A model generated the notes under the pieces. It made no database searches and had not been told where the DNA came from. It worked only from the letters and a program-made list of their open reading frames with translations. From contig CALRIU020000002.1 in the NCBI GenBank assembly GCA_943362175.1, forward strand, positions 335,000-398,999: 64,000 nt of DNA, given 5' to 3'. A program made the position numbers and the translations under genes. Each line of letters opens with the position of its first letter. The stretch's first letter is position 1. Source of the stretch: UBA4416 sp943362175. Lineage in GTDB: Bacteria > Bacteroidota > Bacteroidia > B-17B0 > Aurantibacillaceae. Below, one piece after another: positions 8,397 through 17,527 of the stretch.

Positions 8397-9422
8397 TTAA
8401 TTCTGTTTGAGATGCAGCTGCCACTTCCAGGCAGTGAGCATCATGTCGTCGAGGCTGTACTCCGGGTTCCAGCCCAGCTCGCTTTTGGCGAAATCGTTGT
8501 TGGCATAGATCTTCACCACATCGCCGGCGCGGCGCGGCCCCACCTCATAATTCAGCTTTTCCCCGCTCACTTTTTCAAACGAGTGGATGGCTTCCAGCAC
8601 GCTCACCCCATTGCCTGTCCCCAGGTTAAACACCGAGCAGGCCTGCTTCTGCCTGTCGTTGACGAGGTAGTTCATCGCCCTCACATGCGCATCGGCAATA
8701 TCGCTCACGTGGATGTAATCCCGGATGCAGGAGCCATCGCGTGTATCATAATCGCCGCCAAACACGGTAAGCTTGGGCAAAAGGCCTGCCGCCGTCAGCG
8801 TAATATAAGGCACCAGGTTATCCGGTTTGGCATTCGAGAGCTCGCCGTTGAGAGCAGAGGTGTGAGCGCCTACCGGATTAAAGTAACGAAGCAGCACAGC
8901 CTTGAAAGATGCTGCGCTTTTGATAAAGTCGGAAACGATCTCTTCCCCCATCTGCTTGGTTTGCGCATAAGGCGACTCGGCTTTGGCAAAAGGCGTTTGC
9001 TCCGTTACAGGAAGCTTGTCCACATTGCCATACACCGAACAGGAAGAGGAAAAGATAAAGTTGCGGATCTGCTTTTCGCGGCAATATTTCAGCACATTGA
9101 CGAGCGAGCCCAGGTTGTTGTGATAGTATAGCAGTGGGTCGGCCACCGACTGGGGAACCGATTTGAAAGCGGCAAAGTGAATGACGCCTACGGGATTTTT
9201 CACCGAATTGAGCGCATATTCCAGGGCTTCGTAATTGGTGATGTCCACATTAAAATTTTTGACTTTCTTCCCGGTGATGGCTTCGATCCGGTCGAAGGTA
9301 TTTCCTGTAGAATTGGAATAGTTGTCGACAGAAACGACGTTGAAATCTGTTTTGTTCAGTAGTTCGATGATCGTGTGTGATCCTATGTAGCCAGCCCCTC
9401 CGGTCACTATAATTGTTTGCAT
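8397..9422 (-). CDS. galE: UDP-glucose 4-epimerase GalE
   Basis: A 341-residue extended short-chain dehydrogenase that interconverts UDP-glucose and UDP-galactose (and often the N-acetyl forms), supplying sugar nucleotides to the glycan locus that starts 200 bases away. The NAD loop is TGGAGYIGSHT (residues 6-16); VIHFAAFKSVPQSV, SSSCSVYG and the catalytic YxxxK as SPYAQTKQMGE follow; RYFNPVGAH, GGDYDTRDGSCIRDYIHVSDIADAH and NLGTGNGVSVLE are typical GalE elements. Length is normal. It is first in a three-gene minus-strand unit with the AAA+ protein and the methyltransferase. Confidence 0.95.
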   Translation of the reverse strand: MQTIIVTGGAGYIGSHTIIELLNKTDFNVVSVDNYSNSTGNTFDRIEAITGKKVKNFNVDITNYEALEYALNSVKNPVGVIHFAAFKSVPQSVADPLLYYHNNLGSLVNVLKYCREKQIRNFIFSSSCSVYGNVDKLPVTEQTPFAKAESPYAQTKQMGEEIVSDFIKSAASFKAVLLRYFNPVGAHTSALNGELSNAKPDNLVPYITLTAAGLLPKLTVFGGDYDTRDGSCIRDYIHVSDIADAHVRAMNYLVNDRQKQACSVFNLGTGNGVSVLEAIHSFEKVSGEKLNYEVGPRRAGDVVKIYANNDFAKSELGWNPEYSLDDMMLTAWKWQLHLKQN

Positions 9423-9494
9423 ATCGGCGTCAAAATTTGTGCTAATAAATATAAAAAAAAATTGCGGGATGGTGAGGATTCCACGATTTTATTT

Positions 9495-9590
9495 TCAGCC
9501 TCAGGCTCACCTGAAAACGGCATTTCCTGAGGTTTCGGGAGGCTCCTCCCCTCCAAAATAACCTTCCTGAACAGGAAAGGGGAGCCGGCT
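9495..9590. repeat. Nested inverted repeats in the galE/membrane-protein divergent spacer
   Basis: The divergent spacer holds CCTCAGG...CCTGAGG, and then GGCTCC(T)CCCC at 9541 pairing with GGGGAGCC at 9579-9586, enclosing the palindrome TTCCTGAACAGGAA. No T-run follows. It could be a repeat element or an operator for one of the divergent genes; I cannot tell which. Confidence 0.4.
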
Positions 9591-9630
9591 TACGGTTATT
9601 TGGATTTATATCTATATTTTTACATCACCC

Positions 9631-10980
9631 ATGCAGCCAAGATACCTGGATATTTTCGATCTACTTCTGAGCCCTTTCTATTTTATCCTGATCCTGTATA
9701 TTGCCTATTATTATAAAAACACCAAATTCCGTATCCAGGGTAAAGCACACTACCGGTATTTTTTACCGGCCCTGCTCTGCAAGATCATGGGCAGCATCTG
9801 CGTTTGTCTGATATACACCTATTATTACGACGGCGGGGATGTCATCAACTATTATGTATCTACGAAAATGTTTGTGAATGTGCTCCTGGAGGGGGACTTC
9901 GGCAAATTTTTCGATATGCTGGATTATAAGCACAACAACATCAATTACATTTTATCTTCCGGTAACATCTACGGCACGCTGGAGTTCAGCCCGAACGACT
10001 ATTACGCCCTCTTCACGGTCATGCTCACGATCCCTATCTGCCTTCTGGCCTGCAAGAGCTTTATCGTCACCTCCATACTACTCTCCAGCCTGAGCTTCAT
10101 TGGCCTCTGGAAGCTTTATGAAGTCTTCATCGACCAGTTCCCCCAGCTCACCAGGCAATTTGCCTGGAGTATTTTTTTCGTTCCCTCGGTCTTTTTCTGG
10201 GGCTCCGGAATTTTAAAAGACACGTATACCTTCAGCGCGATCGGTTTTTATGTGTATGGTCTTTACAATTTTCAGATCCTTAAGCGGCGGAATATACAGT
10301 ACCTGATGGCGATGATCGGCGCCATCATCATTTTTATTTACATCAAGCCTTATTTCTTTTTCGCCTTACTGCCGGGCTCCCTGATCTGGATTTTTTTCAG
10401 CCGCATCAAAAACATCAAAAACCAGGTGCTGGCTGCCATGATCATCCCGGTGCTGATGCTCAGCGCGCTGGGGGTAGTGCTATTCGTCCTCAGCAATTTC
10501 GGGCAGTACCTGGGAGAATACAGCCTCGACAATGTTCTGAACAAAGCTGTGAAAACACAGCAGGATCTCATCCGGGAACAGTACGGTGGCAACAGTTATA
10601 ACATCGGGGAATTTGATCCGACGGTGCAGGGGATCCTGGCGAAAGCACCGGCGGCCCTCAACCTTGCCCTGTTCCGGCCATTCATCTGGGATGCGAGGAA
10701 CCCCGTGATGCTGTTATCGGGCATGGAGAATTTTTTCATGCTGGCTTTCAGCTTATACATTCTCTTTAAAGTGAAGATCTCCACACTCCTCAAATCATTT
10801 TTCGGACATCCTCTGCTGATTTTCTCGATGCTCTTTGCCATCTTCTTTGCCTTTTCGGTAGGGCTCACCACGGCCAACTATGGAGCATTGGCAAGGCTGA
10901 AAATCCCCTGCATTCCCTTTTACATGTGCTCGCTGTTTATTCTGTACCACCTCAACCGGAAAAGTTTCAGCCGTAGATAG
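9631..10980 (+). CDS. Polytopic membrane protein of the glycan locus (unknown function)
   Basis: A 449-residue inner-membrane protein with about ten hydrophobic segments. It opens with YLDIFDLLLSPFYFILILYIAYYY and has a YYYDGGDVINYY segment after the third helix, a large polar loop around residues 300-350 (KAVKTQQDLIREQYGG) and a C-terminal helix ending with a basic tail. The layout recalls polysaccharide polymerases or EpsG-type proteins, but I recognise no diagnostic motif. It is the only plus-strand gene beside the minus-strand glycan cluster; its last 14 bases overlap the end of the convergent glycosyltransferase. Function in glycan polymerisation is inference from context. Confidence 0.7.
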   Translation: MQPRYLDIFDLLLSPFYFILILYIAYYYKNTKFRIQGKAHYRYFLPALLCKIMGSICVCLIYTYYYDGGDVINYYVSTKMFVNVLLEGDFGKFFDMLDYKHNNINYILSSGNIYGTLEFSPNDYYALFTVMLTIPICLLACKSFIVTSILLSSLSFIGLWKLYEVFIDQFPQLTRQFAWSIFFVPSVFFWGSGILKDTYTFSAIGFYVYGLYNFQILKRRNIQYLMAMIGAIIIFIYIKPYFFFALLPGSLIWIFFSRIKNIKNQVLAAMIIPVLMLSALGVVLFVLSNFGQYLGEYSLDNVLNKAVKTQQDLIREQYGGNSYNIGEFDPTVQGILAKAPAALNLALFRPFIWDARNPVMLLSGMENFFMLAFSLYILFKVKISTLLKSFFGHPLLIFSMLFAIFFAFSVGLTTANYGALARLKIPCIPFYMCSLFILYHLNRKSFSRR

Positions 10981-12175
10981 TGGCATAGATCTTCTCCGCC
11001 AGGCTATAATTGCGCTGGGTTTCCGCAACAGCCCTGATTTTTCCGGGCAACTGATGATCCTGCAACAAGAGGTCGATCGCTTTCACTGCTTTCAGATACT
11101 CCTGGCCATTCAATTCTTTCAGTACATAACCGATTCCCTGCTCTTCAATCATGGCGCTGTCTATAGAAATATCTTTGGTGATAACCACCGGCAGGCCCAT
11201 CGCCCAGTATTCGCCGTTCTTGATGGGCGTGCAGTACTTTTTGGTAGGCACCGGCTTTACCGGGCAGATACCAAAGCTTCCCAGGGCCATGTAGGACGGC
11301 ACTTCGTGATGTGCCACAAATTTTTTAATGACCGTTTCAAAAGGCAATCCTGCCTTATCACAACAGGCACGGATCTCTTCCTCCTTCTGGTTCGTGAGCA
11401 GCAGCACTTTAAACCTGTCACCCCAAAAGGCACGGGCCGTTGCAAAAAAGTCAAACACCTCTCCCGATAAATAAATATCGCCGAACTTGCCGGCATACAC
11501 ACATACCACTGAATCCGTCCCGAGCTCCGGGATCGCAACGGGAAGGACATTCTTCGGATTAAACAAGCCGAGGTCGACACAGGCCGGCTTCACGAAATAA
11601 CGCTTTTTGGTGATGCCGTATGTTTCCTGCGAATAGGCAATCATGCCGGGCGCGGCGCAGATCACATCTGAGGCACGCCTGAGCTGAAGCTTCTCCAGCT
11701 TAAACAACAGGCGATACGCCAGGCTGTTCTTTTTCCAGGTATTGGTTTCCAGCATGCTTTCGGCATGAGGCTCGAAACTATCCAGCACCAACGGCCTGCC
11801 GGTGATGCGCGACAGGATATAGCCGATAGCGCCGCCCGGCGTACACCAGGCATGGATCACGGAAATTTTTTCGCGAATCATGAAGTGGATGAGATACACC
11901 AAAATACCGGTGAGTTTGATTCCCATCCCTAAACCAAAAGGCTTATAGGTAAAATTGAGCAGGTGAATCTGCTTGTCTTTGAGCGCTTGTTTATTCTCTT
12001 CGTACTCTTGCGCCGTCGTTTCAGACTCAGGCGTGAGGGTCATCAGAAAGATCCGGCTTCCGGCAGGCAGCTTATCGCGGATGAGCTCTATATAAGGCAG
12101 CGTGTAGGTTTTGATAAGCGCGCTTTTGTAGCTCCAATAGGTAACAACGAGGATATGTTTCGGAGCGCTCAACAT
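10967..12175 (-). CDS. Glycosyltransferase, GT4-like (GT-B fold)
   Basis: A 402-residue protein beginning ILVVTYWSYKSALI. The N-terminal half carries a hydrophobic patch (GILVYLIHFMIREKISVIHAWCTPGG) typical of membrane-associated GT-B enzymes. The C-terminal half has VVCVYAGKFGDIYLSG and IKNGEYWAMGLPVVITKD, the region corresponding to the E-x7-E nucleotide-sugar motif of GT4. It is the last gene of the long minus-strand glycan transcription unit, and its start overlaps the stop of the GT2 gene at 12169 by 7 bases. Donor and acceptor sugars cannot be read from sequence. Confidence 0.82.
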   Translation of the reverse strand: MLSAPKHILVVTYWSYKSALIKTYTLPYIELIRDKLPAGSRIFLMTLTPESETTAQEYEENKQALKDKQIHLLNFTYKPFGLGMGIKLTGILVYLIHFMIREKISVIHAWCTPGGAIGYILSRITGRPLVLDSFEPHAESMLETNTWKKNSLAYRLLFKLEKLQLRRASDVICAAPGMIAYSQETYGITKKRYFVKPACVDLGLFNPKNVLPVAIPELGTDSVVCVYAGKFGDIYLSGEVFDFFATARAFWGDRFKVLLLTNQKEEEIRACCDKAGLPFETVIKKFVAHHEVPSYMALGSFGICPVKPVPTKKYCTPIKNGEYWAMGLPVVITKDISIDSAMIEEQGIGYVLKELNGQEYLKAVKAIDLLLQDHQLPGKIRAVAETQRNYSLAEKIYATIYG

Positions 12176-13047
12176 AAATGTTTAATGATCGCGTAACAGC
12201 GCTTTCTGAAAATAAAAAAGGGATTATTGATCAGGCTGATGAAAAAATACTTCAGCGCTACCCCCCTGTTTCGCCTGGTCATGGCAATGTGCAGCGCCGC
12301 ATAGGAATAGATGCCGTTGAGGAAGATCCGCTTGTTGAGAAATGAGCGGGTAATGATATTGGTGGAATGCAGGATATGCGATTTAAAATGCAGGATCTTC
12401 TCATTGAAATGCGAAGCTTCATAATTGAGCACACTCCTGCCCCCATGGTTCATCATGATGATGGACTTGCCCGGAAAACAATGCAGCTCCGTCACGGTGA
12501 TGACTCTCAGCCACAGCTCCCAGTCTTCAAAGAGGATCAGGTTTTTGTCGGTATTGAAATAATGTTTCCGGAACAGCTCTTTCTGAATGATCACCGAGCT
12601 GCATCCGAGGTAATTGCCATACACCAGCTTTTTCGGATTAAAGAATCCTTCCATGCCGTAAGAATATAAGTGCGTGTGATCGGGGTTGAGGATCTGGTAA
12701 CCGGCAAAAATAAAAGCGGGTGCCGGGTTCTTTTGAGCGATAAATGTATGGATCGATTCCAGGTGCGTCTTCTCCATTTTATCATCCGAATCCAGGAAGA
12801 TCAGGTAATCGCCCTCTGCCTTGTTGGCACCATAATTCCTGGCGATGCTGCGCTCTTCGTTCTGCTTATAGAAATACCTGATCTTCGGATGTTGCAGGGC
12901 TTCCACCGTCTGCCTGGTGTGATCCGTACTTCCGTCATCCACCACCAGCACTTCGTAGCCATCATAGGTTTGCTCCAGGACACTCAACAAGGTTTCCTCC
13001 AGGATCTTGGCCCGGTTATAGGTTGGTATAACGATGGAGAACAACAT
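12169..13047 (-). CDS. Glycosyltransferase family 2
   Basis: A 292-residue GT-A enzyme. The nucleotide-binding strand FSIVIPTYNRAKILEETLLSVLEQTY, the VLVVDDGSTDHT loop and the DxD-equivalent YLIFLDSDDKM are all present within the first 110 residues; FEDWELWLRV follows in the acceptor half (ED-x-x-LWLR motif). The C-terminus is basic and aromatic (NPFFIFRKRCYAIIKHL), likely membrane-apposed. It probably adds one sugar to a lipid-linked glycan at the cytoplasmic face. It is separated from the next GT2 gene upstream by 3 bases. Confidence 0.9.
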   Translation of the reverse strand: MLFSIVIPTYNRAKILEETLLSVLEQTYDGYEVLVVDDGSTDHTRQTVEALQHPKIRYFYKQNEERSIARNYGANKAEGDYLIFLDSDDKMEKTHLESIHTFIAQKNPAPAFIFAGYQILNPDHTHLYSYGMEGFFNPKKLVYGNYLGCSSVIIQKELFRKHYFNTDKNLILFEDWELWLRVITVTELHCFPGKSIIMMNHGGRSVLNYEASHFNEKILHFKSHILHSTNIITRSFLNKRIFLNGIYSYAALHIAMTRRNRGVALKYFFISLINNPFFIFRKRCYAIIKHLC

Positions 13048-13050
13048 TTG

Positions 13051-14046
13051 TCAGGCCGTTCTGATAAAACGGAAGACAAACTTCGGAATAAATTTCAATC
13101 TATTATTATATTTCCGGTAATTATTTAGCGTATAAAAGGAAAAGAAATGTGCTTTGATAAAGCCACTGATCTTCCGGCACATCTGCCTGTCGCCTTCGCG
13201 GTAATAACTGTGGTAGCAGAGATTCAGGTGCTGTAAAAATATGTCTTCCAGCTCCTTGTCGCTAAACTGTAAAACAGCCGGATAGATTTCCCGTTTTTCT
13301 TTTCCGATAAGCTCCAAAGACAGCATGTGCTTCAGGTAAAGTTTTCCACCGGATAGCGAATGAAACACATTAGCAACCACGCTGCTCCACTCTTTCAAAA
13401 AGGCCAGGTTCTGGTTGGATTTGGAGGATTCGTGCAGCCTGTAGCGGGAGAGTAGCTCATCCGTACGCCTGATCTTCCCACCATTCAGAAGGAGCTTCAC
13501 CACCAATTCGAAATCCATCGCATAATGCAGGCGATCGTTTACCGGTAAAACACAGGCAAGGGCCTCTGCCCGCAAAAAAGAGGAAGGCTGTGGAAAGCGC
13601 ATATAGGGAAAGTAATCATGCAGGGCGATGTCGGCTTGCAAACCGATGACCTGTGAGGGCTTATTATGGCCGAATAAGAGCGATTTTCCGTGCCAGATCA
13701 CCAGCGAAGGATCGGCTTCAAAAGCGGCTGCCACCTTGTGCAGGGTCCCCGGCTCATACACATCATCGCTGTTGAGCCAGGTGATGATGTCCCCGCTTGC
13801 CTTGGCGAATCCTTTGTTGATGGCCTCGCTTTGCCCCTGATCTTTTTCGCTGACCCAATACGCGATCCTGTCCGCATAGTTTTCAATTACCGAAACGGTC
13901 TGATCGGTGCTCCCACCATCGATCACGATAATCTCCAGGTTCTCATAATCCTGGGAGACAAGGGAAACAAAGGTTTCGCCGATGTACTGCCCCTGGTTGA
14001 AGGAAGGAACAATGACCGATATTTTAAGATTTTTGGCGCCCGGCAT
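13051..14046 (-). CDS. Glycosyltransferase family 2
   Basis: A 331-residue GT-A enzyme with KISVIVPSFNQGQYIGETFVSLVSQDY, IIVIDGGSTDQTVSVIE, SEKDQGQSEAINKGFAKASGDIITWLNSDDVYEPG (the NSDD is the metal/nucleotide motif) and an acceptor-side MDFELVVKLLLNGG. This subgroup (FNQG...DGGSTD...LNSDD) is common in capsule and O-antigen clusters. A long C-terminal helical tail follows residue 230. It lies 9 bases downstream of an FkbM methyltransferase, so the modification and sugar transfer are likely coordinated. Confidence 0.9.
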   Translation of the reverse strand: MPGAKNLKISVIVPSFNQGQYIGETFVSLVSQDYENLEIIVIDGGSTDQTVSVIENYADRIAYWVSEKDQGQSEAINKGFAKASGDIITWLNSDDVYEPGTLHKVAAAFEADPSLVIWHGKSLLFGHNKPSQVIGLQADIALHDYFPYMRFPQPSSFLRAEALACVLPVNDRLHYAMDFELVVKLLLNGGKIRRTDELLSRYRLHESSKSNQNLAFLKEWSSVVANVFHSLSGGKLYLKHMLSLELIGKEKREIYPAVLQFSDKELEDIFLQHLNLCYHSYYREGDRQMCRKISGFIKAHFFSFYTLNNYRKYNNRLKFIPKFVFRFIRTA

Positions 14047-14055
14047 CCTGATACA

Positions 14056-14832
14056 TTACTTAATCACACAGCCGGGTAATTTCACATACACATCCCCGAA
14101 GCCCTGCATGGCATGAACGTCTTTAGCCACCAGCGCTTTAAACCCTGGCACAGAAATCCAGTTTTCCAACAGGAAGCGGTTCTCTTCCCCGACGCTGTAA
14201 TTGCAGCTATAAGAGGCATCGAGCGCCTGGAGCAGGTCAAGACATTCATACAGCTTATGGGTTTGCTCGGGCGTTGTATATTCAAAAGAAACGATAGGAA
14301 CAGCCACCGACAGGCCCTTCAGGACGTCCGTTTCAAACCCCTCCACATCTATTTTTATAAAATGGGGCTTTCCGTAACTGTCAATCAGGTTATCGAGGGT
14401 ATCTACTTCCACTTCTGCGGTCTGGTCCCAGGTTTCATTGGAGAACCTCCCACGTTTCATGCTCTCTACCCAGTCTTTCGATAAGGATGACACCGTAGAA
14501 GACCTCGAATTGACGTACATCGTCATCCTGTCTTTTTTAGCGCCCAAGGCTATTTTAAGCAGGGTAATGGCATTGGCATACTTCCTCTGCAAAAACCGGT
14601 GGCAGTAATCCTGCGGCTCAACAGCCACGACGTTGTTTTTCAGGCTTAAAAATACCTGCACGCGGTTCCCGAGATTAGCCCCTACATCAAAGACAAGGTC
14701 GTTGGCGGAAAGAAAGCGGCTATAGAACTGTTTTCTTTCTTCAAAAAGTTTTTGGCTTTCCCTGTAGATCTGCGGGTGTACCAGCCATCTTACCTTTTCC
14801 TTAAAAAGGGCATATCCTATTTTGAAATTCAT
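14056..14832 (-). CDS. FkbM-family methyltransferase
   Basis: A 258-residue SAM-dependent O-methyltransferase of the FkbM family. SAM motif I is LVFDVGANLGNRVQVFLSL; VAVEPQDYC follows; the family-defining IKIDVEGFETDVLKGLS is at about residues 170-186, then VSFEYTTPE. A short basic N-terminal helix (ALFKEKVRWLVHPQIYRESQ) precedes the core. FkbM proteins in glycan clusters methylate sugar hydroxyls or terminal residues. It sits between a fucosyltransferase-like gene and GT2 genes with 9-18 base gaps. Confidence 0.86.
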   Translation of the reverse strand: MNFKIGYALFKEKVRWLVHPQIYRESQKLFEERKQFYSRFLSANDLVFDVGANLGNRVQVFLSLKNNVVAVEPQDYCHRFLQRKYANAITLLKIALGAKKDRMTMYVNSRSSTVSSLSKDWVESMKRGRFSNETWDQTAEVEVDTLDNLIDSYGKPHFIKIDVEGFETDVLKGLSVAVPIVSFEYTTPEQTHKLYECLDLLQALDASYSCNYSVGEENRFLLENWISVPGFKALVAKDVHAMQGFGDVYVKLPGCVIK

Positions 14833-14850
14833 TGCTGCAATCTGTGTTAA

Positions 14851-15675
14851 TTAAACATCCAATACCTTTTTGAAATCGCTTTCCCGGATGCTGCAAGTTA
14901 CGTCTTTTATCATATACAAGGGCCTGCTCCCGTAAAAAGAAGCCCACATGCTATAGGTGCTCGGTGGCCCGGCAATGTAGTGGCAGCGGGCAAGGGCGTA
15001 CAGATCCAGCAATTCATGAGCCGGCCCCGGAGTAATTTTCAGATGGTTCAATTCCGGGCCAAAGACAATGTTTTCATTGGAGCATACCAGGAAATGCGGA
15101 TTCCGGTCTTTGAACAAAAGAGCCAGTTGCCGGATGATTTGGCTGTAGTCTTCTACAGAATAAAAGTACTTTCCGCCTTCGAAGGTTTTATAATCGCCGC
15201 GCCTGATGTGAATGCCGATGATTGTTTCTTTTGGATCGGAAAAATGCTTTTCAAAAAACAGGTCAAGGCTCTTTTTAAAAGAAGCTACAGGCACAAAAAA
15301 ATCCCGGATCAGAACTTCCTGTTTTTTGAAAAGCCTGTCGGAACGGAAGAGCCAGCCCTGCACAAAACAGACTGTACTTGTTAGCTCCGGCGCTTTTTCG
15401 AGATCCACTGCTTCGTCCCAGTCCAATGCCATCACGCTGATAAAACGCGTTTTGACACGCAAGCGGGCCAGAAATCGCGATGCCATATAACAGAAGGTAT
15501 AAGCCGCTTTATTCCTGTAGAAAGAAAAACCGGCCGTAGAAGCAAAATAAGACCTGTACTCATAAAAGGCCGGGTTGACGATACGCACCTCCTGTTCTTT
15601 TCCATAGGCCAGGAAGTGGCCATAGATGAACAAGAGATTGCCAAGCTGGCCGGGTTTATTGGAGATGACAATCAT
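14851..15675 (-). CDS. GT11-like (alpha-1,2-fucosyltransferase-type) glycosyltransferase
   Basis: A 274-residue protein starting MIVISNKPGQLGNLLFIYGHF, which resembles the N-terminal G-x-G/Q-L-x-N-x-x-F motif of GT11. The donor-binding motif GIHIRRGDYKTFEGGKY (HxRRxDY) lies at about 150-165, then HFLVCSNENIVFG and a C-terminal DLYALARCHYIAGPPSTYSMWASFYG, corresponding to the conserved S-x-F/Y-S-W-W region. The match to bacterial alpha-1,2-fucosyltransferases is clear in motif order although not close. If it is a fucosyltransferase, GDP-fucose synthesis genes must be elsewhere since none is in this window. Confidence 0.75.
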   Translation of the reverse strand: MIVISNKPGQLGNLLFIYGHFLAYGKEQEVRIVNPAFYEYRSYFASTAGFSFYRNKAAYTFCYMASRFLARLRVKTRFISVMALDWDEAVDLEKAPELTSTVCFVQGWLFRSDRLFKKQEVLIRDFFVPVASFKKSLDLFFEKHFSDPKETIIGIHIRRGDYKTFEGGKYFYSVEDYSQIIRQLALLFKDRNPHFLVCSNENIVFGPELNHLKITPGPAHELLDLYALARCHYIAGPPSTYSMWASFYGSRPLYMIKDVTCSIRESDFKKVLDV

Positions 15676-15684
15676 GCTGTTAAT

Positions 15685-16650
15685 TTACACCCAGGTGCGC
15701 TTGAATTTGAATAACTTTTTAATCAGCTCTCCGGCCGACTGGCTTTTCATGCTTTTACGAATGCCACGTAAGGCATGTTGCATCCGTGCTGCTTCCCAGG
15801 CGAGCCGGCTGGTGTCTGTACAGCGGATTCCCCGGTGTGTAATGATCAGCTCATTGCAAACACTTTTTTTGTACTCCGGGATGTAATAGCGCCAGATCTT
15901 TTTTACCGTGATCAGGTGGTAATACATAAACTCCTCTCCCTTGTTCAGATCAAGGAGCTTTCCTTGTTTGTAGCTGTAATTGATCGGTTGAGGATGCTCC
16001 CGGATGATGTCTTTGAAGTAAGCCCTGATCTTGCCCTTCTGTTCTGCATTTTTAATAATATCAAACATGCTCACCTGTAAATTCCTGCTGCGGATATCTT
16101 CGAAAGCAAAGATCTCTCCGTGCCAGCGTTGACAACATTCCTCAAAACCATAATAGGCGGTATCGTTCAACAGGGAAACGATGGCGCCGTGATCTTTGTA
16201 TAAATACTTTCCTGTATCGTCGTTCCTGAATAGCGTGAAATGCCCCGTACACCAAAGGTTTTGTGTGGTGATCACCTCATGCTCCTCAAGCAGGCCGTCT
16301 GTAAGAAAATGCCGGACATTGCCCCAGATGATATCGAGGTCGCACCAGCCCCAATGATCATAGCCCTTGAACTCCTCCTCAAAAATATGCCCGAAGAGGG
16401 GTTTTAATTCATTGATCTTCCAGGCGCTTTGCAGCTGAACCTGCTCTCCAAGCTGCTGCGATGAAAATGCATTCAGCTCCGCAAGATTCATTTTAATGAA
16501 TTTAATATTGGCATCGGTATAGCTTTCGGCGATGTGATCATTGATGACCACAAAGCTGATGGAAGGATTGCTCTTACAGGTTGCCGTAAAATAGCCGAAG
16601 TAATTCGGCAAAGGGCCCATGTAACAGGTCATTAAACAAATGCTTCTCAT
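15685..16650 (-). CDS. DUF6625-like putative glycosyltransferase
   Basis: A 321-residue protein beginning MRSICLMTCYMGPLPNYFGYF. It contains LQSAWKINELKPLFGHIFEEE and GYDHWGWCDLDIIWGNVRHFL; the CDLDIIWG segment acts like the DxD of GT-A sugar transferases. These features fit the DUF6625 proteins found in bacterial glycan clusters. A central HGEIFAFEDIRSRN and a basic C-terminal tail (KSMKSQSAGELIKKLFKFKR) follow. It is located between the fucosyltransferase-like gene and an FkbM methyltransferase with gaps of under 10 bases. Enzymatic role is inferred, not shown. Confidence 0.7.
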   Translation of the reverse strand: MRSICLMTCYMGPLPNYFGYFTATCKSNPSISFVVINDHIAESYTDANIKFIKMNLAELNAFSSQQLGEQVQLQSAWKINELKPLFGHIFEEEFKGYDHWGWCDLDIIWGNVRHFLTDGLLEEHEVITTQNLWCTGHFTLFRNDDTGKYLYKDHGAIVSLLNDTAYYGFEECCQRWHGEIFAFEDIRSRNLQVSMFDIIKNAEQKGKIRAYFKDIIREHPQPINYSYKQGKLLDLNKGEEFMYYHLITVKKIWRYYIPEYKKSVCNELIITHRGIRCTDTSRLAWEAARMQHALRGIRKSMKSQSAGELIKKLFKFKRTWV

Positions 16651-16655
16651 CTTTC

Positions 16656-17426
16656 TTAATGTCTTTGTGCTGAATGGGGCAACCGTTCGTAGATCGCATC
16701 ATACTCCATGGCTACGCCATCGGGCCTGTAGACCACAATAACATCCACTAACTTAAACTGCTGCTTTCTTAAAAATTCGTCCACGTCGTAATACTGGCAG
16801 CCGTCCTTATACAGCTCATGGTTGTTCATTTCCACCAGGACCAGGTGTGTTTTCTTCAGGGTTTCAATCCCGCTTTTCAGAATGTGAAGCTCACTGCCCT
16901 GCGTGTCTATTTTTATCAGCAGGATCTCTTCCAGGTCTTTTGTTTCTTCATCCAGCGTGGAAGTTCTTACCTCCTGCTTTTCGATAAGATTAAACTTATT
17001 CTGCTGCGCACCAGGCTGATGGCTGATCTCAGTACTATTCAGCTCATGGATGGAAGACGATAAAAAATTGGCGGTGATGTTGATCTCCTTTTTGCCGATG
17101 GAATCGTATAATGCCAGGTTCCGGATCGTAACCTGCGGATTTCCCTCATTGGCTTTTTGCGCCATATGAAACATTTTACTGATCGGCTCAAAACCGATCA
17201 CAGAAGCCTTTGGAAACGTTTTCGAGAAATAGTGTGCCGTGGCTCCGTTTGCTGCACCAATGTCCAGGATAGGCAGGTGCAGCTTATTGCCCCGATGCTT
17301 ACGGATATAATCCGTCAGCCTGAAAAACGGCTCCGCCGGATTACAGAACACGGTATCCTTAAGCTTCAGGAACACCGAAGGCTTCGAGACCAGTGCTTGT
17401 AAAAAACGGATGATAAAGTTTGTCAT
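16656..17426 (-). CDS. FkbM-family methyltransferase
   Basis: A 256-residue SAM-dependent methyltransferase. Motif I is LPILDIGAANGATAHYFSKTF, followed by VIGFEPISKMF and the FkbM signature LLIKIDTQGSELHILKSG; the C-terminal VLVEMNNHELYKDGCQYYDVDEFL is typical for the family. It is a second FkbM gene of the cluster, not a close copy of the one at 14056. A 101-base gap separates it from the GT61-like gene upstream, the largest gap inside the minus-strand glycan unit, so an internal promoter is possible there, but I see no clear one. Confidence 0.86.
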   Translation of the reverse strand: MTNFIIRFLQALVSKPSVFLKLKDTVFCNPAEPFFRLTDYIRKHRGNKLHLPILDIGAANGATAHYFSKTFPKASVIGFEPISKMFHMAQKANEGNPQVTIRNLALYDSIGKKEINITANFLSSSIHELNSTEISHQPGAQQNKFNLIEKQEVRTSTLDEETKDLEEILLIKIDTQGSELHILKSGIETLKKTHLVLVEMNNHELYKDGCQYYDVDEFLRKQQFKLVDVIVVYRPDGVAMEYDAIYERLPHSAQRH

Positions 17427-17527
17427 TTTAAGTCGTTATACGTATACCTAAATTACTAATTATTAAAGAGTTTCTCCAATCCTTTTCAGGTTTTGGATCG
17501 AAGCAGAATGTTGTTTTACGACCTTCC

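Noticed and set aside
8388..9131. 247-codon plus-strand open frame
   Set aside because: Lies entirely antisense to galE, which has all family motifs; the translated sequence has no recognisable domain and mirrors codon structure of galE.
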